DNA of 64,000 nt from an uncultured Alphaproteobacteria bacterium (lineage in GTDB: Bacteria > Pseudomonadota > Alphaproteobacteria > HIMB59 > GCA-002718135). Location: NCBI GenBank assembly GCA_902525035.1, contig CABZFN010000007.1, positions 1 through 64,000 on the forward strand, read 5' to 3'. Made by a program: the position numbers and the translations under genes. Numbering within the stretch: the stretch's first letter is position 1; every line of letters starts with the position of its first letter. Positions 55,037 through 63,765 of this stretch are shown here, piece by piece. The notes under the pieces were generated by a model. The model made no database searches, was not told where the DNA came from, and saw nothing but the letters and a program-made list of their open reading frames with translations.

Positions 55037-55423
55037 ATGATTTACGGTAATGGGATTGATATTATTGATATTAGTAGAATAAAAAAAGTAATAGATAAAT
55101 ATGGTAATAAATTTAAAAAAAGATGTTTTAGTATTTCTGAAATAGAAAGATCAGAAAAAAGATTAAATTCAGTAGAGTCTTATGCAAAAAGATATGCTGC
55201 TAAAGAAGCTTGCGCTAAAGCCTTAGGCACAGGTTTGGCAAGGGGTGTATTTTGGAAAGATATCGAAGTTGAAAATAATCAATATGGTAAACCATTTATA
55301 AAACTTCATGGTAAGGCAAAAGAAATTTATAAGAATATGAACAAAACTTCAAATACACAAATCGAAGTATCACTTTCTGACGAAAAAAAATATGCAATAG
55401 CAAATGTAACAATTTATGAATAA
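55037..55423 (+). CDS. acpS: Holo-[acyl-carrier-protein] synthase
   Basis: AcpS attaches the phosphopantetheine arm to acyl carrier protein. The 128-residue protein has GNGIDIIDISRIKKVIDKYG with the metal-binding Asp, and SVESYAKRYAAKEACAKALG with the second acidic residue and Lys. The C-terminal region contains VSLSDEKKYAIANV. It overlaps lepB by eight bases. The acpS-lepB-rnc-era-recO order is conserved in alphaproteobacteria. Confidence 0.96.
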   Translation: MIYGNGIDIIDISRIKKVIDKYGNKFKKRCFSISEIERSEKRLNSVESYAKRYAAKEACAKALGTGLARGVFWKDIEVENNQYGKPFIKLHGKAKEIYKNMNKTSNTQIEVSLSDEKKYAIANVTIYE

Positions 55424-56150
55424 AGCAAAAAAAAATAGTTTTTTTGGAAATTTGAAATCAATACTTATAGCAATCTTTATAGCCCTTTTAATTAGGTCAT
55501 TTATATTTGAACCATTCAATATACCTTCAGGATCGATGAAACCCAATCTTCTTGTAGGAGATTTTATTTTTGTTTCAAAATATTCATATGGTTTTTCAAA
55601 ACATTCTCTTCCATTTTCATTACCTTTGATACCTGGGAAAATATTTTCAAAAATTCCCGAAAGAGGTGATGTAGTAGTTTTTAAAACTCCTGAAAATAAC
55701 AGAACTGATTATATAAAAAGAGTAATCGGTCTACCAGGTGATAAAATAGAAATTAAAAATGGAATTATTTTTATAAATGGATCAGAAATTTTAAGAAAAA
55801 AATTAAATGATTTTATAGATACAGATAATAATACAAGTAATATAAGAGTCAGAATGTATAATGAATATTTTTTTAATAAAGAGATCAATATTCTTGATAT
55901 TACAGACAAAGGTATAGCGGATAATACTCAGTTATTTAATGTCCCAGAAAGTCATTTTTTTGTTATGGGAGATAATAGAGATAATTCACAAGATAGTAGA
56001 TTTATAAGCACAGTTGGATTCATTCCTTATGAAAATTTAGTAGGTAAAGCCCAGTTTATTTTCTTTTCTTTAGAAAATGCAAGATTTTTACAGATATGGA
56101 AATGGCCGAACTCAATTAGATATGAAAGAATTTTTCAAAAAATTCAATGA
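55416..56150 (+). CDS. lepB: Signal peptidase I
   Basis: LepB cleaves signal peptides of exported proteins at the periplasmic face of the inner membrane. The 244-residue protein has one N-terminal membrane helix (residues about 13-30), the catalytic Ser in NIPSGSMKPNLLVGDFIFV and the catalytic Lys in DYIKRVIGLPGD. The conserved FFVMGDNRDNSQDSRF block is also present. It overlaps rnc by four bases. Confidence 0.97.
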   Translation: MNKAKKNSFFGNLKSILIAIFIALLIRSFIFEPFNIPSGSMKPNLLVGDFIFVSKYSYGFSKHSLPFSLPLIPGKIFSKIPERGDVVVFKTPENNRTDYIKRVIGLPGDKIEIKNGIIFINGSEILRKKLNDFIDTDNNTSNIRVRMYNEYFFNKEINILDITDKGIADNTQLFNVPESHFFVMGDNRDNSQDSRFISTVGFIPYENLVGKAQFIFFSLENARFLQIWKWPNSIRYERIFQKIQ

Positions 56151-56854
56151 TAGATAGTAAAAAGCTCAAACTATTTGAAAAAAAGATAAATTATAAATTT
56201 AAAAATAATAAATTTTTAATTCAATGCCTAACACATCCAAGTTTTTATTTGGAAAATGAAAAAAAAATTAAAATCAATGAATTTGAAAGATTTGAATTTT
56301 TGGGTGATCGAGTTCTGGGTTTAATTATAGCAAATTTATTATTTTTAAAATATAAAAAATTAAATGAGGGTGATTTATCTAAAAAATATTCTTATTTAGT
56401 TCAAAAAAAATTTTTGTTTAAAATTTCACAAGAATTGCAAATAGAAGATGTGCTTCAATACAATTTTAAGAAAAAAAATAACAAAATGTTAAATTCAATT
56501 TTTTCAGATTCAGTTGAATCATTAATTGGAGCAATATTTATAGATGGAGGATATAATCCTTCATTTGATTTTATAAATAAATTTTGGTCAAAGTCTCTAG
56601 ATATTGCAGTTTCTAAAACCCTAGACCCAAAAACATTATTACAAGAAATATCACAACAACTTTATAAAAAACTTCCTGAATATAAATTAATCAAAAAAGA
56701 AGGCCCACCTCATTCACCAACATTCACTGTGTCAGTAAAGGTGGTAAATTTAATTAAGATCAATTCAAAAGGTTCTTCAATAAGAGAGGCAGAAAGAAAT
56801 GCTGCAGAAATTGCATTAAATAAAATTAATGAAAAGAAAAATATTAAAAATTAG
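56147..56854 (+). CDS. rnc: Ribonuclease III
   Basis: RNase III cuts double-stranded RNA in rRNA maturation and antisense regulation. The 235-residue protein has the signature NEFERFEFLGDRVLGLII and the second acidic motif DSVESLIGAIFIDGGY. A double-stranded RNA binding domain follows from about residue 160 (DPKTLLQEISQQLYK through SSIREAERNAAEIALNKI). It overlaps era by 26 bases in a different frame. Overlapping convergent transcripts in this genome would be possible substrates, but that is inference. Confidence 0.96.
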   Translation: MIDSKKLKLFEKKINYKFKNNKFLIQCLTHPSFYLENEKKIKINEFERFEFLGDRVLGLIIANLLFLKYKKLNEGDLSKKYSYLVQKKFLFKISQELQIEDVLQYNFKKKNNKMLNSIFSDSVESLIGAIFIDGGYNPSFDFINKFWSKSLDIAVSKTLDPKTLLQEISQQLYKKLPEYKLIKKEGPPHSPTFTVSVKVVNLIKINSKGSSIREAERNAAEIALNKINEKKNIKN

Positions 56855-57686
56855 TCTTGTAGGCAAGACTAATGCAGGTAAATCAACTCTACTAAACAAT
56901 CTTGTTGGAGAAAAAATTTCAATAACAAACAAAAAAATTAATACCACTGAAGACTTTGTAATTGGTATTGTTAATATTAAAAATACACAACTAGTTCTAT
57001 ATGATACACCTGGTATTAGCTTTCTTAGAGATAATAAATATCAAAAAAATAAATTAAAGAAAAATTTATGGGAAGGCTTAAATCAATCAGATATTATTTT
57101 GTATTTGATTGACTCAAAAAGAATTGAATTAAATGATTTGAAAAATGATTTTCCTAAGCTTTATGAATTAAAAAAAAATATTTCAATTATTTTTAATAAA
57201 ACCGATTTGATAAAAGCAGTAAATTTACTCAAGTATATAAAAAGAATTACTGAAAAATATAAAATTGAAAAATTTTTCAATATATCAGCTAAAAAAAAAT
57301 TAGGTTTTGAAAATTTAATTGATTATCTTTTACAAAAATCAAAATATGGAAAGTGGCTATATAAGGATGATGAAATCACAGACAAAGATGATATTTTTAT
57401 CACCAATGAATGCACAAGAAATGAGATACTTTCATTAATTCATAAAGAAATTCCATATAATATAGAAGTAACTAATAAAACTTTTAAATATTTGAAAAAT
57501 GGACAGCTAAAAATAAAGCAAGATATTATTATTAATAATGACAGATATAAAAAAATATTATTGGGTAGAAAAGGATCTAAAATAAAAGATATTAGAATAA
57601 AAAGTCAAAAAGAAATTTCTAATATTTTAGATGTAAAAACTCATCTTTATATCAATATTATTTCATCAGATGCAAAAAAAATTTAG
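56829..57686 (+). CDS. era: GTPase Era
   Basis: Era binds 16S rRNA and assists 30S subunit maturation. The 285-residue protein shows the P-loop LVGKTNAGKSTLLNNLVG, LYDTPGISF (G3), FNKTDLIKA (G4) and NISAKKKLGFENLI (G5). The C-terminal KH domain has LLGRKGSKIKDIRIKSQKEI with its GxxG-type loop. The start lies inside the end of rnc; it gives the expected N-terminus. It overlaps recO by 17 bases. Confidence 0.96.
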   Translation: MKRKILKISLVGKTNAGKSTLLNNLVGEKISITNKKINTTEDFVIGIVNIKNTQLVLYDTPGISFLRDNKYQKNKLKKNLWEGLNQSDIILYLIDSKRIELNDLKNDFPKLYELKKNISIIFNKTDLIKAVNLLKYIKRITEKYKIEKFFNISAKKKLGFENLIDYLLQKSKYGKWLYKDDEITDKDDIFITNECTRNEILSLIHKEIPYNIEVTNKTFKYLKNGQLKIKQDIIINNDRYKKILLGRKGSKIKDIRIKSQKEISNILDVKTHLYINIISSDAKKI

Positions 57687-58386
57687 CGGCATACTTATAC
57701 ATTCAAAAGTTTTCAAAGATAATGATCTATTAATTAAATTTTTATCAGATAGAGATGAAGTGTTCTCAGGAATTGTTTACGGAGGACTTTCAAAGAATAA
57801 GAAAAATATTATGCAACTTGGTTTTTTTTTAAATTTGAATGTCACATACATTGAGAATCGCCCACCATCAATAAAAGCTGAATTATCAAAACCTTATTTA
57901 TCAAGTGTTATTAATGATAAATATAAACTAAGCTGCCTGCTTTCTGTTGTGTCTTTAATTAATGTCTCAGTAATTGAGGGACAGAAAATAAACGATATAT
58001 ATAAAATTTCTAAAGAGTTTATAGAAATTATGATTAATAAAAAAAAATGGTTAAATTTCTTTTGTATCTACTTATTTGATTTACTTAAATATATTGGATA
58101 CGAATTAGATTATGTTAACAATAATAGATTGAAATATTTTGATACAGATACTTTAGAATTTAAAGAAAATTATTCAAACTATACTATTAATTTTCCTCAT
58201 CATCTTTTTGTGAATAATGCAAATGTTGCATTCGATTTTAACTCTTTGAATAATTTTTTTAAAATTTTTGAAATTATTTTTATCAAAAATCATTTATCAA
58301 ATTTAAATCATAAATTGCCAAATCAATATATTTTATTTAAGAAAAATATAATCAGTTTTTTAGAAAAAAATGAACAAAATAATTGA
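57670..58386 (+). CDS. recO: DNA repair protein RecO
   Basis: RecO helps load RecA onto SSB-coated single-stranded DNA. The 238-residue protein starts with the typical OB-fold KFSGILIHSKVFKDNDLLIKF and continues with VFSGIVYGGLSKNKKN and LSKPYLSSVINDKYKLS. The helical C-terminal part is weakly conserved, as usual. The assignment is supported by position between era and parC. It overlaps parC by 17 bases. Confidence 0.9.
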   Translation: MQKKFSGILIHSKVFKDNDLLIKFLSDRDEVFSGIVYGGLSKNKKNIMQLGFFLNLNVTYIENRPPSIKAELSKPYLSSVINDKYKLSCLLSVVSLINVSVIEGQKINDIYKISKEFIEIMINKKKWLNFFCIYLFDLLKYIGYELDYVNNNRLKYFDTDTLEFKENYSNYTINFPHHLFVNNANVAFDFNSLNNFFKIFEIIFIKNHLSNLNHKLPNQYILFKKNIISFLEKNEQNN

Positions 58387-60565
58387 ATCCAATTTAGATA
58401 CTATTCTTAGTGAAAAATATCTTTCTTATGCAATATCAACTATCGTTTCAAGGTCATTGCCTGATGTGAGAGATGGTTTAAAACCTGTTCACCGCAGAAT
58501 AATTTATTCAATGTATCAACTAAAACTTTTTAAAAGCTCAAGTTATAAAAAATGTGCTAGAATTGTTGGTGATGTAATGGGTAAATTTCATCCTCATGGA
58601 GATCAAGCTATTTATGATAGTTTAGTTAGGATGGCTCAGGATTTTTCAACAAGAATTACATTAGTAGATGGTCAGGGTAATTTTGGAAATATTGATGGTG
58701 ATAATCCTGCAGCAATGCGTTACACAGAGGCAAGATTACAAGATTATACAAATTATTTTTTTGATGGTATCGAAGAAAACTCAGTAGATTTTAAAGATAA
58801 TTACGATGGTCAAAATTTAGAACCAGTTGTCCTACCATCTCAACTTCCTAATATTTTAATTAATGGAGCAATGGGAATAGCTGTAGGTATGGCCACAAAC
58901 ATTCCTCCTCATAATATTGTTGAATTAATTGATGCTTTAAAGTTAATAATAAATAAAAATAAAGCCTCGCTAACTGAAATTTTAAAAATTATTAATGGAC
59001 CAGATCTTCCCACGGGAGGTGAAATAATTTTAGACAGTAATGAAAAAAAGCAAATTTACAAGAATGGCAAGGGCTCATTTAATATTAATGCTAAATACCA
59101 AATAGAAGAATTAAAAAATGGCTTATATCAAATCATAATTACTGAAATTCCCTATCAAGTTAATAAAGTTAAGATAATCGAACAACTTGCTAATAACATA
59201 AACAATAAAAAATTACCTTTGGACGATGTTGTCGATGAATCTGATGAAAAAATTAGAATTGTTTTAAAACCAAAGACCAGAAATATTGATGCTGAAAAAT
59301 TAATAAGTTTATGTTTTAAATTAACTGACCTATCAATTAAGTATTCTTGTAATTTTAACGTTTTAATTGATGGTATAGAACCAAAACAAATTGGAATTAT
59401 TGAAATACTCTCTAATTTTTTAGAACATCGAAAAATTATAATTAAAAGAAAATCCAAATTTAATATAGAAAAAATTAAAAAGAGATTAGAAATTCTTAAA
59501 GGGTATCAAATTGTCTTTAAAAATTTAAATTCTATAATTAAAATAATAAGAACAAAAGATAATCCCAAAAAAGAATTAATAAAAAAATATAAATTGTCTG
59601 ACTTACAATGTGAGTCAATTTTAAGTATGCGTTTAGGATCTTTGAGAAAGATTGATGAAAAAAATATTAAAGATGAAATCCAAAAATTAAATGAAGAGTT
59701 AAAATACCTTAATAAATTAATAAAAGATAAAAAAACTTTAGATAAATTTATAGTAAGTGAATTAGATCTTATAAAGAATGATTTAGATACAAATATTAAG
59801 GAGAGAAAATCTTTAATTTCATCAGAACTAAATAATAATATTGATATTAGTATTGATGAATTTAAAGAAATTGAAAAATTCACCGTTATCATTAATAAAG
59901 ATTTTCAGCTCAAGCGAATTAAAGAGATAACTGATGAAAGGGAAATTGAAAAAATAAAAAAAGAAAATCTATTTTCAGTTAATTTAAATTCTAATCAAAA
60001 AATACTTTTGTTTGTTTCTTCTGGTAAAGTTTACACAATAGATCCAAATATTTTACCAAGTGGAAATAGTAATCCTAAATCATTTATTTATTTTGTTGAT
60101 AGTATGCCTAATGATAAGATTAACGGATTACTTTCATCAATGGATGAACAGCTATTAATTGTATCTAAAAATGGTAAAGGTTTTATTAGTAATACTGTAT
60201 TTCTTGTAACAAACCAAAAGAAAGGTAAGCAATTATTTAATTTAAAAAATAATGATGAAGTTATTAAAGTATTAAATCTTACAAAAAAACACATAGCTTG
60301 TGTTACAAAGTTGCAAAAAATGCTAATTTTTGAAATAGATTCTTTGCCAAAATTACAAAAGGGTGGTGGAGTTCAATTAATTAAAATCAAGAAAGATGAT
60401 TTTTTATCAGATGTTACTCAATTAGCTATCAAAGATGGATTAGAATGGAGTACTGGTTCTAAAAATAGAAAGTTAGAAGATGTCGAGTTTTGGATTGGGA
60501 AAAGAGCTCAGGCTGGTAAAAAAGTTCCTAAGTTTTTCAATAAAAATCAGAAATTTGATGGTTAA
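58370..60565 (+). CDS. parC: DNA topoisomerase IV subunit A
   Basis: ParC is the DNA-cutting subunit of topoisomerase IV, which separates linked daughter chromosomes. The 731-residue protein has SRSLPDVRDGLKPVHRRIIY, GKFHPHGDQAIYDSLVRMAQ and AAMRYTEARL with the catalytic Tyr at residue 118. The residue matching quinolone-site Ser80 of E. coli is Gln79, as in several alphaproteobacteria. The C-terminal half holds beta-pinwheel repeats. ParC is preferred over GyrA from the length and from position after recO. Confidence 0.93.
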   Translation: MNKIIESNLDTILSEKYLSYAISTIVSRSLPDVRDGLKPVHRRIIYSMYQLKLFKSSSYKKCARIVGDVMGKFHPHGDQAIYDSLVRMAQDFSTRITLVDGQGNFGNIDGDNPAAMRYTEARLQDYTNYFFDGIEENSVDFKDNYDGQNLEPVVLPSQLPNILINGAMGIAVGMATNIPPHNIVELIDALKLIINKNKASLTEILKIINGPDLPTGGEIILDSNEKKQIYKNGKGSFNINAKYQIEELKNGLYQIIITEIPYQVNKVKIIEQLANNINNKKLPLDDVVDESDEKIRIVLKPKTRNIDAEKLISLCFKLTDLSIKYSCNFNVLIDGIEPKQIGIIEILSNFLEHRKIIIKRKSKFNIEKIKKRLEILKGYQIVFKNLNSIIKIIRTKDNPKKELIKKYKLSDLQCESILSMRLGSLRKIDEKNIKDEIQKLNEELKYLNKLIKDKKTLDKFIVSELDLIKNDLDTNIKERKSLISSELNNNIDISIDEFKEIEKFTVIINKDFQLKRIKEITDEREIEKIKKENLFSVNLNSNQKILLFVSSGKVYTIDPNILPSGNSNPKSFIYFVDSMPNDKINGLLSSMDEQLLIVSKNGKGFISNTVFLVTNQKKGKQLFNLKNNDEVIKVLNLTKKHIACVTKLQKMLIFEIDSLPKLQKGGGVQLIKIKKDDFLSDVTQLAIKDGLEWSTGSKNRKLEDVEFWIGKRAQAGKKVPKFFNKNQKFDG

Positions 60566-60613
60566 TTTTTTTTATTTAAATATATTCAAGTTTAATATTA
60601 TTTTTTAATAATA

Positions 60614-61120
60614 ATGATGAAAAATCTTTCAACTTTTTTGAATATAATAAATAAATATGCAGGGTATTTGTGTGCTTTTATTGTTATCCTTATGGTCATT
60701 AATGTTTTCTTAGTAGTCATACTAAGATATTTATTTGGAATCAGTTTTATATGGATGCAGGAAACTTATGTTTGGATGCATGCATATATTTTTATGATTG
60801 GTGCAGGTTTTACATACCTAAATGATGATCATGTAAGAATTGATATTATTTATAGAAATTCATCAAAATTATATAAATCTATTGTAGATTTAGTCGGTAA
60901 TATTTTTTTATTATTACCTTTTCTATATCTCATTTGGTCTTATAGCTTTCCCTTTGTTTACAAATCTTGGCAAATGAATGAAGTATCAAGAGAAGCTGGA
61001 GGTTTGACAATGATTTATTTACTAAAACTAGCTATTTTAATTTTTGCTTTTCTTTTATTTATCCAAGTTATCTCCAAAATTATTAATAATTTTTTAAACC
61101 TGTATTCGAATGAGTCCTGA
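60614..61120 (+). CDS. dctQ: TRAP transporter small membrane subunit (DctQ type)
   Basis: This 168-residue protein has four hydrophobic helices (residues about 16-36, 49-66, 87-110 and 132-155), the layout of the TRAP small subunit. The motif ISFIWMQETYVWMHAYIFMI between helices 1 and 2 is characteristic of the TakQ/DctQ family. It overlaps dctM by 11 bases. Together with DctM and the convergent binding protein it forms a sodium-driven solute importer. Confidence 0.92.
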   Translation: MMKNLSTFLNIINKYAGYLCAFIVILMVINVFLVVILRYLFGISFIWMQETYVWMHAYIFMIGAGFTYLNDDHVRIDIIYRNSSKLYKSIVDLVGNIFLLLPFLYLIWSYSFPFVYKSWQMNEVSREAGGLTMIYLLKLAILIFAFLLFIQVISKIINNFLNLYSNES

Positions 61121-62483
61121 AATCTTAGCAATAGTAATGTTTTTAACAACATTGTTATTTTTATTATTCGGTTTTCCAGTTGCTTTTACTTTAGCAGGTT
61201 CATCTTTAATTTTTGCTTTTATAGGAGATCTATTAGGAGTTTTTAATTTTAAGATGCTTCTTTTCTTTCCGCAAAGAATTTATGGCGTGATGATAAATGA
61301 AGCTCTAGTTGCAGTGCCTTTATTTATTTTCATGGGAGTCATGCTGGAAAAAACAAAAATAGCAGCAAAACTTTTAGAGTCCATTGGTGATTTATTTGGC
61401 TCTGTAAGAGGTGGTTTGGGAATTGGTGTGGTGTTGGTAGGCATGTTATTAGCAGCTTCAACAGGTATAGTTGGAGCAACAGTTGTAACAATGGGCATGC
61501 TCGCTTTACCTACAATGCTAAAAGCTGGATATGATGAAAAAATAGCTACTGGAACAATTTGTGCTTCTGGAACACTTGGACAAATAATTCCTCCATCAAT
61601 TGTTTTAATACTACTTGCTGAAATGTTGCAAGGGGCTAACGAAGAAGCTGGTCTATTAAGGGGTGATTTGGCCCCATTACCAGTTACAGCAATCGATTTA
61701 TTTGCTGGTGCATTATTACCTGGATTAATGCTTGTTGGATTTTTTATTATTTATATTTTGTTTATTGCAAGAATAAGACCCCAAGATTTGCCTGTAAAAA
61801 AAATAAACAAACCTAGATTAGAAATTTGGAAAACTGCTTTTTTTGAAGTTTTACCTCCTATATTTTTAATATTAGCTGTGCTCGGCTCAATTTTTTTAGG
61901 TATAGCTACGCCTACTGAGTCAGCTTCAGTAGGAGCAGTTGGAGCTGCAATACTTGCATTATTAAGAAGAGATTTAAATTTAAAAAATATTTCTGATGCA
62001 GCAATTACTACTGTAAAAATGAGTTCGTTTGTATTTATTATTTTAATTGGTGCTTCGATGTTTTCACTTGTTTTTAGAGGTTTTCAAGGAGATGAAATGA
62101 TAAGTAATTTTCTAACAAATATACCTGGTGGTGAATATGGAGCTCTAATTATTGTTATGTTAACTATTTTTATCTTAGGATTTTTTTTAGATTATATTGA
62201 AATAATATTTGTTATAATTCCCCTTGTGGGACCAGGCTTAATTGCCAATGGAGCTGATCCGTTATGGCTTGGAATTTTAATCTCTCTTAACTTACAAACT
62301 AGTTTTTTAACTCCACCATTTGGATTTTCATTATTTTTCTTAAGAGGTGTGGCTCCAGAAAATGTTAAAACATCAAATATTTATAGAGGTGTAATTCCTT
62401 TTATATTTATACAAATTTTTGCAATTCTCTTAGTCTTTGCTTTTCCAGAAATTGCAACTTGGCTACCTAGACTTATTAACTAA
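61110..62483 (+). CDS. dctM: TRAP transporter large membrane subunit (DctM type)
   Basis: The 457-residue protein has about 12 hydrophobic helices and is the main translocation subunit of a TRAP transporter. Typical motifs include FGFPVAFTLAGSSLIFAFIG, GVMLAASTGIVGATVVTMGM, GTICASGTLGQIIPPSIVLI and GIATPTESASVGAVGA. It ends just before a bidirectional terminator shared with the binding-protein gene. In the mannitol/chloroaromatic-type TRAP family the substrates are often keto acids or other organic acids; that is by family, not shown here. Confidence 0.94.
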   Translation: MSPEILAIVMFLTTLLFLLFGFPVAFTLAGSSLIFAFIGDLLGVFNFKMLLFFPQRIYGVMINEALVAVPLFIFMGVMLEKTKIAAKLLESIGDLFGSVRGGLGIGVVLVGMLLAASTGIVGATVVTMGMLALPTMLKAGYDEKIATGTICASGTLGQIIPPSIVLILLAEMLQGANEEAGLLRGDLAPLPVTAIDLFAGALLPGLMLVGFFIIYILFIARIRPQDLPVKKINKPRLEIWKTAFFEVLPPIFLILAVLGSIFLGIATPTESASVGAVGAAILALLRRDLNLKNISDAAITTVKMSSFVFIILIGASMFSLVFRGFQGDEMISNFLTNIPGGEYGALIIVMLTIFILGFFLDYIEIIFVIIPLVGPGLIANGADPLWLGILISLNLQTSFLTPPFGFSLFFLRGVAPENVKTSNIYRGVIPFIFIQIFAILLVFAFPEIATWLPRLIN

Positions 62484-62512
62484 AAAGAGGTCTTAAATAA
62501 GACCTCTTTTTT
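62483..62512. terminator. Bidirectional intrinsic terminator
   Basis: A perfect 12-bp inverted repeat, AAAAGAGGTCTT and AAGACCTCTTTT, encloses a 4-base loop and is followed by T residues; the mirrored strand also ends in T residues. It lies between the convergent dctM and dctP genes and can end transcripts from both sides. It is the only clear intrinsic terminator noticed in the window. Confidence 0.9.
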
Positions 62513-62525
62513 ATATTATATCAAA

Positions 62526-63638
62526 TTATACTGAATCTGGAAATTTGAATGGCAAATCTCTAATACGTGAGAATTCTTGCTCACCTTTAGTAAACCATTC
62601 TTTAATTACCTTTCTAAATGAAAGTAAATGATTTGATAAAGATTTAGTTTCAGCATTAATAGATCCTCTTTCAAATACAACTTCACCTGCAGCATTACCA
62701 AGAGCTACTAATACTTCATCAGGAAAAGTTTTTATCTGTACATTGTGTTCATTGACAAGTCTTTGTAATGCTGGTCCATTAATTGCTTGGAAACGACTAA
62801 ATACAGTCATGTTAAAAGATTTTGCAAGATCATCAATCAAACTTTGAGTTTCAGCATCTAGTGACTCCCAAGTTTTAAGATCGATTGATAAATCTAAAAG
62901 AGTTGATGGTTCATGCCAACCTGGTCCGTAATAGTATTTAGCTGCTTGATATAAGCCTGCACCCAAGTCTGCTGCAGGACATATCCATTCAGCTGCATCT
63001 ACTGCACCTGAGGTTAATGCTGGCAATATGTCTCCTCCGGCAAGTAAAACAGGAGTAGCTCCCAACTTTTCAATAGTTCTTCCTCCCAAACCAGGCATTC
63101 TCATTTTAAGACCTTTATAATCATCTGGCGTATTGATTTCTCTATTAAACCAACCACCCATTTGGTTACCAGTATTTCCCATTGGTAAAAATTTTACTCC
63201 TAAAGCATTATAAATTTTGTCAGCTTCTTCAATACCACCACCATAATAACACCATGCATTTTGTTCCATTGCATTCATTCCAAATGGACATGTTGCAACA
63301 AATTCAATTGCATCAGAAAGGTTTGGCCAATAGTAGGGTGCTCCATAAGCTGCTTGAGCTGCTCCAGATCGAACCGCATCTAGCGCTTCCAATCCCGGAA
63401 CTAATTCACCTGCGTGGTAAACTTTTACTTTTAATTTTTCAGAGTAATTATTAATATTGTCTCCGAAAGCTTGAATTGCTTGACCAAGCACTCCTGCTTT
63501 ACCAAATGCACTACAGATAATCCATTCTTGATGTCCTGCAGCAATAGCCGGAGCTGCCAAAGTAGAAGCACCAACTGCAGCAGCACCTGCTACACCGGCT
63601 TTCTTTAAAAACTCACGTCTTTTTAAATTTTTTTTCAT
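62526..63638 (-). CDS. dctP: TRAP transporter substrate-binding protein (TakP-like)
   Basis: This 370-residue periplasmic protein has a twin-arginine signal (KRREFLKKAGVAGAA) with an Ala-rich cleavage region (APAIAAGHQ), so it is probably exported folded by Tat. The mature part matches TakP-like binding proteins: PMGNTGNQMGGWFNREINTP, LKMRMPGLGGRTIEKLGATP with the carboxylate-binding Arg, and SGAVDAAEWICPAADLG. TakP binds 2-keto acids as a dimer, so an organic acid substrate is likely. An AGGGAGGA lies just before its ATG, one of the strongest ribosome sites here, suggesting high expression. Confidence 0.94.
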   Translation of the reverse strand: MKKNLKRREFLKKAGVAGAAAVGASTLAAPAIAAGHQEWIICSAFGKAGVLGQAIQAFGDNINNYSEKLKVKVYHAGELVPGLEALDAVRSGAAQAAYGAPYYWPNLSDAIEFVATCPFGMNAMEQNAWCYYGGGIEEADKIYNALGVKFLPMGNTGNQMGGWFNREINTPDDYKGLKMRMPGLGGRTIEKLGATPVLLAGGDILPALTSGAVDAAEWICPAADLGAGLYQAAKYYYGPGWHEPSTLLDLSIDLKTWESLDAETQSLIDDLAKSFNMTVFSRFQAINGPALQRLVNEHNVQIKTFPDEVLVALGNAAGEVVFERGSINAETKSLSNHLLSFRKVIKEWFTKGEQEFSRIRDLPFKFPDSV

Positions 63639-63674
63639 ATGTCCTCCCTAGATAATATGAATTGATAGTTAAGA

Positions 63675-63701
63675 TTTATACAAAAATACTACTTGTATCA
63701 A
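63675..63701 (-). promoter_or_regulatory. Candidate promoter of dctP
   Basis: On the minus strand TTGATA is followed after 15 bases by TATAAA, about 35 bases upstream of the dctP start. The 127-base gap contains nothing else recognisable apart from A/T-rich sequence. The spacer is short, like that of the pdhA candidate, so this is a moderate call. Confidence 0.35.
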
Positions 63702-63765
63702 TTTCTATTAATTTAAAATATTAACAAAAATTAATAATTTAAAAGTTTTTGATGCATAATATTTT

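Noticed and set aside
63639..63765. Extra small gene between dctP and gcdH
   Set aside because: The 127 bases are A/T-rich with no open frame of useful length; they hold only a candidate promoter and the ribosome site.
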